Shown here: in pieces, positions 37,701 through 48,135 of the stretch
Layout of the letters: each line of letters begins with the position of its first letter
How positions within the stretch are numbered: position 1 is the stretch's first letter
From: Prosopocoilus inquinatus
Taxonomy: Eukaryota; Arthropoda; Insecta; Coleoptera; Lucanidae
Direction of reading: 5' to 3'
DNA length: 64,000 nt
Assembly (NCBI GenBank): GCA_036172665.1
Contig: CM069870.1
Location: forward strand, 24,278,001 to 24,342,000
The notes under the pieces: model-generated
Database searches by the model: none
Told to the model about the DNA's origin: nothing
The model's input: only the letters and a program-made list of their open reading frames with translations
Made by a program: the position numbers and the translations under genes

Positions 37701-40700
37701 AGGAGACTGAAGTGCCCGTTGAAGTAGACGAAATTCCTGATGAAGAAGTGACAACTGGAACTTCCGTTCCTGAAGAACTCGCGACTTCAAAGCCAGGCGA
37801 AGCGGAAGTGACGAGTGAGGAGGTTCCGGAAGTAGAACACAAAACGGCGCAAGCAGAAACTGAAACGCCAGGAGCTAAACAAGAAGAAGTTACCGCGCCA
37901 GGCAAATTGGAACCAGAAGCCGTAACAGTCGCGCAAACCCCTGTAGAAACTCAGGAGACGACGGAAGAAGTTAAAATTACTGAAACAGAAAAAGGAACGA
38001 CAGTTGAGCAAGCCCCTGTAGATCCAGAGGAAGCGACGACGGAAGAGATTAAAGCAGCCGAAGCAGAAAAAGAAACTACTGAACGCGAAGTCGTCGTCGA
38101 AATAGAAACCACCCCTACTTCTTCAGTGGTGGAAACCGAATCAGTGAAATATACTGAAACGGAAGAGGCGTTCACCACATCGGAAGCTCTTACCCCTGCC
38201 AAGTCTGAAGAAGAAATAGATACAGCGCCGGTCACAAGTTTGGAGCCTGACAGGACTCCACTACCAGAACAGACTACCGAAGCCCAAAAGTTTGAAGAAG
38301 TCGCTTCGGCTCAAACACAAAAGATTCTGGAATCATCAGAATTAAGTACTAGTCTTCCTGAGGCGGCTACTGAATATCCGAAACACGTCACTGAAAACGT
38401 AGTTGCTCCAGAACAACCAGCCAGCGCAGAACATGTTACTGAAACTAAGGAAGCCGAAACTGAATCCTCAGCTGTTACAACGGAATATCCAACAAAATAC
38501 GAACCTGAAGGTGTTACGTCTGCTGAGGAGAAACTTACTCATCCACAACCACAGGAAATCCCCGAAACACCTGTAGGTCCAGTACTTACAAAGACTGCAA
38601 CAGTTGAAACTGCAACTGAAGAGTTTGTAACGGAAGAGGTCGGCCTTCCTGAAAAACCTCAGTTGCCCGAAACATTTGGGCAAACTACTGAAAGCCCCGT
38701 GGAATTGGAGGAGGAGAAGAAAACTGAGAAAGTAACCGAACCCGAGGAGACTACAGGCTTTGAACTACCATCAGCGACTGAAAAAGAGGGAACGTTGCAG
38801 CCTGAAATTACGGTACAACCGGAAATTAGCGTACCTGCGGTATTAACTACCGAAAAAGCACCTGTCGAACATGCAACCACCATAGCAGGCGAGGGTATCC
38901 CAACTATCCATCCAGAACTTGTTAGTGGTGAGGTTAAAACACCTGATTCTGGAAAGCCGTCAGTCGAAGCAGTCACCGAGCATGAGGTCGTCGCAGAAAC
39001 CGAAAGAGTTCCTGAAATTGAAGCAGGCCCGATCACAGAAGCAGTTCCTATAGTGCCAATAACAGACATTTCAAAACAACCACAAGAGCATATCGAGACA
39101 GAAACTGAAGTTGAAATAGCAGAGGCTACCACGGCTTTACCCATCGAAGCACACAAACCAACAATTGAAGAAGAACAAAGAACCCCTGAAGAACCACACG
39201 GAACTGAAACCGCCAAAATTGACGAAGGAATACCTCAAGCCGTGACGGAAGAAATTACTGTGAGTGAGGGAGGAGCAATCACTGAAGAAGTGCCTAAACC
39301 TACTGTGAGTGAAGGGGAAGAACAACCAGAAGCAACCACAGAAGAAGTCCCGAAGGCTACCGTGAGTGAAGAAACACTACCCGAGGCAGTGACAGAAGGA
39401 GCCCCTAAAGTTACTGTAAGTGAAGAATTACCCGAAGTAGTCACGGAAGAAAGTCCCAAAGTTACTGTAAGTGAAGAACTACCTGAGGCAGTAACAGAAG
39501 AAGCTCCTAAAGGTGCTGTAAGTGAAGAATTACCCGAGGTAGTCACGGAAGAAAGCCCCAAAATTACTGTAAGTGAAGAACTACCCGAGGCAGTCACAGA
39601 AGAAGCTCCTAAAGGCACTATAAGTGAAGAATTACCCGAAGTAGTCACGGAAGAAAGTCCCAAAGTTACTGTAAGTGAAGAACTACCCGAGGCAGTCACA
39701 GAAGAAGCTCCTAAAGGTACTGTAAGTGAGGAATTACCCGAATTTGTCACGAAAGGTATCCAGAAAATTACTGTAAGTGAAGCAGTGACAGAAGGAGCCC
39801 CTAAAGCTACTATAAGTGAAGAACTTGCCGAAGCAGTCACGGAAGAAGCCCCCAAAGCTACTGTAAGCGAAGAACTACCACCCGAAGTAGTGACAGAAGG
39901 AGCCCCTAAAGCTACTATAAGTGAAGAACTACCCGAGGCAGTGACAGAAGGAGTGTCTAAAGCTACTGTGGAAGAACTACACGAGGCTATCACGGAAGGA
40001 GTGCCCAAAGCTACTGAAAGTGAAGAAATACCCGAAGCCGTCACCGAAGGAGCTCCTAAAGCTACTGTAAGTGAAGAACTACCCGAAGCAGTGACAGAAG
40101 AAGTTCCTAAAGTTACTGTGAGTGAAGAATTACCCGAGGTAGTCACGGAGGGAATTCCGAAAGCTACTATAAGTGAAGAAGTGCCCGAAGTTATTACAGA
40201 AGGTATCCCTAAAGCTACTGTAAGTGAAGAACTACCCGAAACAGTCACGGAAGGAACCCCTAAAGCCACTGTAAGTGGAGAAGAACCGGAAGTAGTCACA
40301 GAAGGAATCCCTAAAGCGACTGTAAGTGAAGGAATCATTTCTGAGGGAGTACCTGAAGTAGTCACTGAAATACTAACCAAAGCAATCACCGAAGAAAGTC
40401 CTAAACCTACTGTAAGTGAAGGAATTGTTTCCGAAGGGGTACCCGAAACAGTCACCGACGAAATTCCCAAACCAACTGTAAGTGAAGGGGTTGTTCCTGA
40501 GGGGGTACCCGAAACGGTCACCGAAGAAATACCTAAACCTACCGCTGTAAGTGAAGTAGAACCAGAGATAGTCACGCAGGAAATCCCTAAGCCAACTGAA
40601 AAGGAACCGGAAGCAATCACGCAAGAAATCCTTAAGCCAACTGATGAGAAGGAATCGGAAGTCACCACCACACCTGAAATCCTTAAAGCGACTGATGAAA

Positions 40701-41932
40701 AGGAATTGGAAGCCTCCACACCAGAAAAAGAACAACCAGAAACCGTAACACAAGAAATTCTGAAACCAACTCCTGAAAAAGAACCGGAAGTAGTGACGAC
40801 GCAAGAAGTTCCTAAACCTGAAGGTGGGATTCCTGAAGGACAAGAACCCGAGGTGGTTACTGAGAAGATCCTGAAGCCAACGGGTGAACATCCCTTGACT
40901 ACTCAAGCCCCAGTTCCTGAAGTTGCAGAGGAAATAACAACCGAGCCAAAATTAAATGTGTCTGAGTTGTATACATCGGGGGCTTACTCTGCCCCAACGA
41001 CACTCAGACCAGCAATTCCAGGGGAACTATCGACTTCCGCCCTGGCACCATCGGATCTGCAGCCTTTGTTAACGACGTTCGCCCCCGATTTCCACGTCAC
41101 CTCCACAACGTTCGCCCCTGATTATCACCATCATACGAGAGAACCAACCAAACGTCCAGCGGCGCCGGAACCAGAAGAGGAGTACCATCATCCTGGTGAA
41201 GAAGACTATGATGAAGAAGAGCCGGGGGCCTTCGGCCCCGGCACTTGCAGATACAGCGGCAAGGTTTACGTTTCGGCTCAGCAAATCCCGAGAGATGATC
41301 CTTGCGATTTCTGCTTCTGCTTCCGGAGTGACATCATTTGTTTGCAACAGAGCTGCCCGCCGCCAATTCCGAAATGCCACGAGGAACCGATTCGCGGTTT
41401 CTGCTGCCCCCGATACGAATGCCCGGTTTCCATGGCGACGTCCGTCAACATCTCCACCAGCACGACGACAACAACCACCACCCTACCTCCTCACTTCTTG
41501 CATCACGCTTACAAAGGAAGAGCTACGAAGACCGGCTGCCAGATAGATGGGCAGGCCTACAGAGTTGGGGAAGTAATTAAGAAGTCGTCTGGCCCTTGCC
41601 TTCATTGTGTGTAAGTACAGTTTCCTGTAATTGTTACGGCAGTTTCCTGTAATGGTTCTTTCTCTAAGATTGCACTGCTTAAATACGACTGCGCAGATTT
41701 TGCACTTGCACCTGCGAAGTCTTATTTAAGCGGTGCAGTTTCGGGAAAGGTACAATTACAGGAAACTATAAACGTCTATTATTATTTTTTTGCTTTCGTA
41801 TTTACGCGTTTCATTTTTTTGGTTTGCAGATGCGGTGGTAACGGCCAAATGCAGTGTGATCCCAAAGTATGTAGTCCCGAGCCGATATTACGGCAGATGA
41901 TCGAAGAGGCGGCGGTTTCAAGGAGGAGATGA
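25785..41932 (+). CDS. Tnc: Tenectin-like secreted matrix protein, giant VWC/acidic repeat protein (5' end missing)
   Basis: Proposed join: 25785-25829, 31276-31485, 31550-31810, 31882-37038, 37104-41610, 41830-41932; all junctions are GT-AG and frames agree, giving about 3,426 residues. The first exon starts in phase 2 with PLIEQNTEMESYYP, so a signal-peptide exon upstream is expected but not found. Von Willebrand type C domains with CxxCxC and CC cysteines lie at about residues 21-82, 110-171, 205-268, 1827-1890 and 3272-3330. A shortened one starts at 3369 and lacks the CC half. Between them are acidic Thr/Glu/Pro-rich linkers suited to O-glycosylation. This architecture matches insect tenectin, an epithelial apical matrix protein and integrin ligand. 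I see no RGD; the third VWC has KGD (CMKGDIVC). Another VWC-mucin is possible. Confidence 0.75.
25878..26638. mobile_element. hAT-type non-autonomous element with perfect 8-bp TSD
   Basis: The ends CAGAGCTGGG and CCCAGCTCTG are inverted. GGTCACAG lies directly outside both (25870-25877 and 26639-26646). An 8-bp duplication with CAG...CTG ends is the hAT signature. The interior near both ends is full of GTATCC/GGATAC words and has no transposase. It sits in the first visible intron of the tenectin-like gene, 48 bp after the donor site. Confidence 0.9.
26763..27296. mobile_element. MITE with ACAGGGTGATTC ends
   Basis: TATACAGGGTGATTC at the left is mirrored by GAATCACCCCGTATA at the right. Interior words (ACTTCCGGTTGTACCGGAAGT, CAACTTTCTTATTTTAAAT) resemble those inside the CCGGGTGTCCC family. 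It lies inside the tenectin-like gene's intron. Confidence 0.65.
27300..28130. other. Intronic DNA with a complex island at 27.6-27.96 kb
   Basis: About 27600-27960 is non-repetitive and GC-richer, with CCCTCGTCCGAATTGTTGTTG and GCCCCGCCGCGTTC. It could be an intronic enhancer of the tenectin-like gene. No coding evidence. Confidence 0.3.
28139..28450. repeat. ~62-bp minisatellite, five units
   Basis: GAACCCGTATCGTCTG-type phrases start at 28143, 28205, 28268, 28329 and 28392 (periods 61-63 bp). Each is followed by TTTCATGCCAAGCCGCTCTAAC and GAGCTTTGACGACTATAA. In reverse complement each unit has AGAGCGGCTTGG followed about 30 bp later by GGGTTCGGAT, a spacing and wording like a tRNA A box and B box. 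Confidence 0.8.
28715..28946. mobile_element. MITE with GGTGCTTTCTTTCGC ends
   Basis: GGTGCTTTCTTTCGC at the left is mirrored by GCGAAAGAAAGCACC at the right. A copy in the opposite orientation lies at 52466-52690 in the Xbp1 intron. No coding content. Confidence 0.75.
29265..30880. repeat. Degenerate ~277-bp tandem satellite, array B (intronic)
   Basis: The same unit as 23.69-24.94 kb, with ATGAAACGTCTCGATGA-type phrases near 29288, 29766, 29996, 30434 and 30721, plus partial units. It starts with the same ACAACGCCCCA...GAATGAGATGAAAAGTCTC phrase as array A. Several units carry deletions. It lies in the intron before the first VWC exon. Confidence 0.85.
30880..31275. other. End of intron before first VWC exon
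   Basis: AT-rich, non-repetitive sequence ending in the acceptor tttgtttcag. Nothing else recognised. Confidence 0.5.
33544..34225 (+). repeat. Coding hexapeptide repeat (HEEPET)n
   Basis: Within the fourth coding exon, eight consecutive HEEPET units and one HEEPEI unit (33551-33712) are encoded by nearly identical 18-bp copies. About two dozen degenerate versions follow (HTEPET, HEKPEI, QTEPET and others). The near-identity of the first block points to recent expansion by slippage or unequal exchange. The reverse strand is also open here only because of the codon pattern. Confidence 0.95.
37039..37103 (+). other. 65-bp intron between the two giant exons
   Basis: GTAAGTACATC at the donor and ttatcttgcag at the acceptor. 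It splits codon ACT after the first base. Reading through would hit a stop (TAG at 37077), so splicing is needed to join the two halves. Confidence 0.9.
39236..40560 (+). repeat. Coding 17-residue repeat (TVSEELPEVVTEESPKV)n
   Basis: More than 20 tandem units of 51 bp in the fifth coding exon. Part of the array alternates a VVTEESPKV unit with an AVTEEAPKG unit, a 102-bp higher-order period. Later units drift to TVSEGIVSEGVPETVTDEI and then to EKEPEVVTQEILKPT. Thr and Ser give many possible O-glycosylation sites. Confidence 0.95.
41617..41768. mobile_element. MITE filling the last intron of the tenectin-like gene
   Basis: TACAGTTTCCTGTAATTGT at the left is mirrored by ACAATTACAGGAAACTATA at the right, with inner inverted words CTTAAATACGAC and CTTATTTAAG. 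It begins six bases into the 219-bp intron (41611-41829). Similar ends occur near 9065 and 45719. Confidence 0.75.
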
Positions 41933-42780
41933 ACTTAGAGTGTTGTTAGTGACAATGCACGCGCCAGCAGTATTGTGCAAGTGATAACAAAACAAAAAGA
42001 AAAACAATTTTCTAATTGAGACGACAACGTTGACTACTAGACTTTATATTAAAAAAATAAAATAAAATAAAAATCGAATAGCATTCTCGGGTGCCAAAAT
42101 AAACTAAGACTTAGGTATTTTGTGCCTTCATGAGAGACAATCATGGTCTCCAAACTACGATGATACGAGTGCGAAAGCGAAAACAGCGCACACACGGTGA
42201 AAACAAAACAAGTGATTAACGCGTATACTTACTATACTTTAATAAGTCGAAACGAAACCGACCGATATGATATTATACATATTATACACATTGCATACAC
42301 AATTTTGGAAGCCAACAATTTTTGAACACGTCGTGTATTTTGATAGCCATTTAAACGACCCCGAAAACCGGGAGCCCTTTATATATATCTTTAGTGTTGT
42401 TTTCTTTTTTTTTTATTTGTGTTGCGTGTCCTGCGCAGTCTGGATTGTTTGACCAGCAGAAATGTACACAGTTTTCTCTTCCTCCCCGATAGTTTATGAA
42501 ATACTTTATTTTTTTTTAGTTTTTTTTTTTTTATATAAATAATATATTTCTGCCACTTGAACGTCCAGACTTATTTTTGTATATTCACGGATGCTCAAAT
42601 ATACAATTAAATATATGTAGTATTTATCTATAATAAATTATGTACATTCCTTTCATTTCGTTTTATTGTCGAAGACGAATGTGTTAACTCCTGCTCCTGC
42701 TTATTTATAATTATTTGTAAACCACTAAGAAAAAATCCTTTTAAAAAAAAAATTAGAATAAATGAATAAAAAGAGTGTTT
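41933..42780 (+). other. 3' UTR of the tenectin-like gene
   Basis: Follows the TGA at 41930-41932. AATAAA polyadenylation signals occur at 42057-42075 (several overlapping), 42098, 42631 and 42757. Which one is used cannot be told from sequence. No competing gene is present. Confidence 0.6.
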
Positions 42781-43398
42781 AATTAATGGCAACCATAGAT
42801 TTTCTTCAATATTTCATGCTTCACACAAGATTTTGTTAAAAAAATTGGAGAACTGAGACAATTTGATCATTTAGGTTGTTTCTGTTCTCAACGGTGAACT
42901 AATCACTTCGTAATCAGTGACGCACGCTGTTGGCAAATTTAAAAAATGTAAATTAACTTGAAACACCGTTTCCACTTTCATCTTATACGTAACAGGAACT
43001 GGAGTACTATAGCTAAAGGGTTTCTATTCTCATCGGTAAATAAATCGCAAATTTCCGATACGGTAAGTTTCCAATGTTACCGGTAAGGTAACATTCATTT
43101 GTTACCGTTTGTTACCTCTGTCGTCAAAATGACGTAACTTCGAGTTACATACTTGCAAATTTCAAATAAACCAATGAAAGAAATAGTCAAGGAATATTTC
43201 TGATTATATTGGAAAAACGTAAATACTAAAAAAAGGAAATAAATATTTCATAACCTAAAATAAAATGGCTTTCGTTTACACATGTATTTATTTAGTAGAA
43301 ATAATATTAATAATTTTAGAAAAATCCTACTGCAATGTTAGGTCAAAAAGCGATAGTAAGATGTCGCTATTTTATATGTTCAATATTAATAATGTTAA
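42781..43398. other. Intergenic DNA with dispersed short motifs
   Basis: Holds two copies of a TTCTCATCGGTGAATTAATC-type motif (42879-42930 and 43021-43048) that recurs in Xbp1 intron 2, and a solo 57-bp piece of the 311-bp repeat (43326-43382) nearly identical to the copies at 14 kb. Confidence 0.55.
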
Positions 43399-44252
43399 AT
43401 ACCGGGTGTCCCGCGCCATGTGCTCACCTTTCTAGAATCTTTATTTATTAATCAATTAACCTGAATTTTGGAGACGATAAACTAAACAAAAAATGAAATT
43501 TTTCAACATACTGATAGTCGTCATAGGACTTCCGGTTTCACCGGTAGTGATATCAACTTTCTTAATTTAAATAGAACACCCTAATATATTTTTACATATT
43601 TAAAATCTACGGAGCATTACAAGTCCGAATACGTATCAATTGTTAATTTTGGTTTCCATGACAACGAAAAAAAAAACTTTTTTGTTTTTCAATCTAGAAA
43701 GCTATGAATTGCATTTTTTCGATCTAATGTGATCAAGTGTTTCGAAAAAATTACTCCTTTGATGATATTTTGATTTTTAACATTTGTATTTGAAATTTTC
43801 ATTAGCTCTTAACTCATTTTTTTCGATAGAACGTCATGTGTTTCTTAGCTTAATTCAACATAGAACATTTTTTTCTGAGTACACTGATACCAAATACGTC
43901 ATATTTCCTTTGAAAGTCATTTGAAATAAAGGGAGTGTAAAATTTCAATAAGACATGCTCTATTTTAAATTATTTTCAAGGAAAATATGACGTATTTGGT
44001 ATCAGCGTATTCGGAAAAAAATGTTCAGTTGAACTAAGCTAAGAAACATATGAGGTTCTATCGAAAAAAATGAGTTAAGAGCTAATGAAAATTTCAAATC
44101 CATTTAAAATAAGAAACCGGAAGTCTTATGACGACTATCAGTATGTCGAAAAATTCCATTTTTTGTTTAGTTTATTGTCTCCAAAATTCAGGTTAATCGA
44201 TTAATAAATAAAGATTCTAGAAGGGTGAGCACATGGCGCGGGACACCCGTAT
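43399..44252. mobile_element. ~850-bp palindromic element, CCGGGTGTCCC family
   Basis: The outer arms are those of the element at 17219-17586. The interior is itself an inverted repeat (ACTGATACCAAATACGTCATA near 43882 and TATGACGTATTTGGTATCAG near 43986). It looks like a longer family member, possibly the form from which the short copy derives. No transposase frame. Confidence 0.75.
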
Positions 44253-46915
44253 TGTAAACCTTAATTTTAACAAAAGCCAAAAATGTAATGCGATTTGGTA
44301 TCGAATTAATCAGAAAATTGAGTAAAAATCATATTTAGTTAAAAGTGTAATTGGTAACTCCGGCGCAAGATGTCACCCCTTGAGCTATAATTGTTAATAT
44401 TACTGTTAAATTAATCAATTAAGTATCGTTTGTTTTTTTTTCTTTAATTCGATTGCATTTCATTTGTTGATTTTTCATCTTTTGTTGGTAACCCCTGTTT
44501 AGAGTATGAAATCAATTTCAGAAAAAATTCATAGTTGCCAGATTATTTTTTTTTCAATTTCAATATATCCAAAATTTATGCTAAAAAGTTAATCTTCACA
44601 AATTTTTGTTTAACTTGGTAAACCTTGACATTATTCGAGCGGCCCTTTAATCGTTTTTTAATTAACATATTTTGGCGCCCCTCTTGTATCGGCGACCTCA
44701 TGCCTTGCAATTTTAGTGGAACTTCCTTCATAATAGCATTTCATCTTTCTCAAGAAACAATGCGATTATCTAGAGCGCCATCTCTTGATAAAAAATAAAA
44801 GCTATTTAAAACGTATCAGAACGGATAGAACTATTACAGGCGACAACTTTTGTACCTGCACTTTTTATAATTAATAGTTAAGGAAACACTGAGGGACAGA
44901 AGGACTATTAAGTAAGCCGAGAAAGAGATAAACGACTTGAAAATCGATTTCTCTGGCTTTTCACCCGAAAACCAGAACGCTATACTAACGAAGAAAATCG
45001 GGGTTCAAAATTGCACGGACTGCTAAAAAATTTGAGACAAAAAGGGTTGAAAAGTGGTTATTTGGTTTTCTAATTATAATTCAAATACGGGAAAGGACTT
45101 CGCGTCTTCTCTGAATCTGTCACCTTTTTCCACCCCCGTGTGTACCTTTACACAAGAGTTACCCGGGAAGTTCAGTGCAATCGAGTCTGACTTGATACTA
45201 ATTTAATTTAATAGAACAAATTTAACTTAACCCACGAAATACATAAGTTCGGCATTTGATTTCGTGACGCAGCATTTGGCAAAAAAATCTAATTTAGAAA
45301 TAGAGCCCCCTGCCCCCAACAGAGAACTCATTCAATCCTGGAATAATATGAAGAAGGTGCTTCGGTGTTGAAGGGACCGCTAGAAAAGATAATTCTTGTT
45401 TTAATTTTTGATTCTTTTAAATTTTGAACTAATTTTTAATCTTTTTTCATTTTATTTTGTCTTTTTGGTTGAGTTCGGTTGGGTTTTGGATTGACGTTGG
45501 GCAAAATAGTTCAAAATTTAAAATATTTTAAAAAAGTCATTCAAGTTGATTTCTATTGTTGAGTCGGGTTGACCTTGAAACCGTTTGCGAAATTTCAAAG
45601 ATTCTTGGCGATTTTTAGTTTTGTTTCGTGTTGTAACCACTTGGCGGAAAATATTCTTTTTTAGAACAGAATAATTGGAGAATAAAATCGAATGTTAAAA
45701 ACAAGAAATTGCAAACGATTACAGTTTCCTGTGATTTTTTTCTTTAGTAACGTTTGAATCGACTTCCCAGATTGTACTTACAAAGACTGCAGTAAGTGAA
45801 TAGTCAAACTGGTTAGACTAAACCACGTGATCGCTTTTCCCAATCGTTGATTGGTCAGGCGGTTTGTTCTGACCGCAGATATGACGATTTCGTTCACTTT
45901 AACTATTGAAATTTTACTTTACTTAAATTATGAAAGTTACACGACCTTTCCCGCTCCATTTTATGGCTGTGGCCAGCGGATGGGCCAGATCTAAATTTGA
46001 TGTAGGCAAGATAAACTTTGCGAGGCCCTTTGGTGGCGCAAGACACACATTAAATTTAAAATCAATTTAAAATCATTATCCTGAATTTTGTAAAAACATA
46101 AATAAATTATTGGCTGACTTTCACCTTATTTTGAATCGTTCAGATTTAATATTAATACTTTGATCATCTGATTTACTGGCTTGCCATAAACTCTGTAGAA
46201 CAATAAATTATCTCTTAAAACTTGAAATACACTTAATTATTATTTATTCAGTCACTGAGAATGCCTTTGATTCAAAGATTTTAACTTTCTGCATATTTTC
46301 TTATTAGTTTATTATTACTCTGTTTCGGTTTACCTGAAAGGGCCGCGTTTAGATCTCCACAGCAGCTAAGTTGCTGACTGAGCTTATGCATAGCACAGAC
46401 AGATAGCTTGTGGTGCTAAGTTTTAATAGTTCGCATTTTAAAGTTCGCTGTGTTACCCGTTCAGGATACCATTCGCTGAAATTCCACGTAATGGGTCAGC
46501 AATTCTGCTGCTCCGGTTATCTGAATGCGGCCTTTGTAAATCACATTGACGGTATAATAACAATTTATTATTTATTTATTTTAGGCAACGATAGCAAAAA
46601 AATCCCGTTTAAATAATAAACATTTTTTTATTTAGGTGATAAAAGGGCAAATTAGGTAAAAAAAGTTGCAATAGGTAAACAAAAATTGAAAAAAGGTACT
46701 CTAAATGACTCTATTTCTAATGAAACGAAAAGATATGGAAAGAGATCTGTAAAATCTAAAAATCTGAAAAAAAAGGTATTTTACCTAAACTCAGGTCCTT
46801 ATATTTAATGTTCTAAAATGCAATAACTTATCTTTTACTGATATGTTGTGTTATACTGATATGCTATGACAATTAAATAGTTTTAATTAAAAATAGAAAA
46901 TTTAATAATAATAAA
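44253..46915. other. Intergenic DNA, no gene recognised
   Basis: Mostly AT-rich. A less AT-rich patch at about 46440-46560 is open for 68 codons on the + strand (GQQFCCSGYLNAAFVNHIDG) but has no splice or domain support. A fragment of the ACAGTTTCCTGT family lies near 45719. Nothing else can be supported. Confidence 0.4.
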
Positions 46916-46919
46916 GGTA

Positions 46920-47230
46920 GTAGAAATTTTGTTGCAAATCGTTTTTGATTACAGTGAAAACCTCGAGCAGCCTGTGTACAGCTGTTTCGGCCCTGTTTGG
47001 GGCTTCGTCAGCAGAGACGTAGCTCGACATTCCCGCTGCAAACAAAAACTTATCCAATTTACTCGCAAATGCGATGTAATAGTGATAAACAAATAAAACA
47101 GCGACATCCTACGATTGCTTGGGGACATATTAGGTAGCAAATCCGCTTCAATTTGTCTATCCTACTGCAATGTCAAGTCAAAAAGCGATCGTAGGATGTG
47201 GCTGTTTAAACTATTTATAACTTTATCGTT
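46920..47230. repeat. Diverged inverted pair of the 311-bp repeat
   Basis: A - strand partial unit (46925-47106) abuts a + strand partial unit (47108-47225), both with the CTACTGCAATGTCA.GTCAAAAAGCGAT core or its complement. This repeats the opposed arrangement seen at 14.29 kb. Confidence 0.75.
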
Positions 47231-47257
47231 TCATTTGTCTTCATTGAATATCAACCA

Positions 47258-47900
47258 TGCCTCCCGAGGCCATATATTAGCCCTTCTAGAATTTTAAGGT
47301 TTGTTGAAAATTTGAAAGCGATAAATTAACAAAAATTTAATTTGAATTTTCAGACATATACCTACTGGACTTTCGGTTTTCTCGGAAGTAATATCAACTT
47401 TTGTTATTTTAAATGCACCCTACATATTTTTACAAATTTGGAATTTTTGTTTTCCAGTCTTGAAAATTGAATTTGATTTTAGTTTATATTTGGAATGCTT
47501 TTTTCAGTATCTTGATACCAAATACTTCATATCTTCTTTGAAAATCATTTAAAACACCGCGACCGTAGATTCTAAATAAAACAAGCCCTGCCTTAAATGA
47601 TTTAAATTATTATCAAAGTACATATATTTTTTTTAATTAGAGATCTAATTTGAATAAATTCTTCGTATCTTTTTACACAAATATCAAATAATAATAATAA
47701 TATGTACCTTTTTATGTGAGCTGTAAGGGCAATTTAAACATTTTAAAGTATTTTAAACAGCTGTTTTTTTTTGTTTAAAACATGTTTAATTTAGGGTCAA
47801 TTCTAAACATATTTTAAACAAAAAAAAAACTGTTTAAAACAAAAATAAACAAAAGTTTTGTTCTTTTTTAAAGAAAACAGTTTTTTTTTCCAACCCTGGT
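47258..47900. repeat. Diverged CCGGGTGTCCC-family remnant and GTTTAAAC-rich DNA
   Basis: Words such as CCTTCTAGAATTTTAAGG, GACTTTCGGTTTTCTCGGAAG and ATATCAACTTTTGTTATTTTAAAT follow the order in the 17.2 and 43.4 kb elements with heavy decay. About 47750-47850 has repeated TTTAAACA and TGTTTAAA words that would fold back. Confidence 0.5.
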
Positions 47901-48027
47901 CCCCTATAATTGCCGGGCCCGTGTTCCACGAAACCCCTACGAACACCGATAGTTACGGCACTGCTGAGGAACTCAATACCAATGACGCACACAAATATAT
48001 CAAAACCAATAGCATACTTTTCATGAC

Positions 48028-48033
48028 TTTATT
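48028..48033 (-). terminator. Polyadenylation signal of Xbp1
   Basis: TTTATT on the + strand is AATAAA on the coding strand, about 100 bases downstream of the Xbp1 stop codon. Confidence 0.6.
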
Positions 48034-48135
48034 GCAAAACATGTTCACAAATATAACTTACTTTACTTAACAAGTATAAAATTAAATTAAAACTGTATGT
48101 ACAAAAAAATGCATGGCTAGTAGTATTAAAATGAT

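Noticed and set aside
39235..40719. 494-codon open frame on the - strand
   Set aside because: It is the shadow of the 17-residue coding repeat on the + strand. A stop-free 51-bp unit stays open when repeated, and the reverse peptide is a Ser/Val/Thr-rich mirror with no domain.
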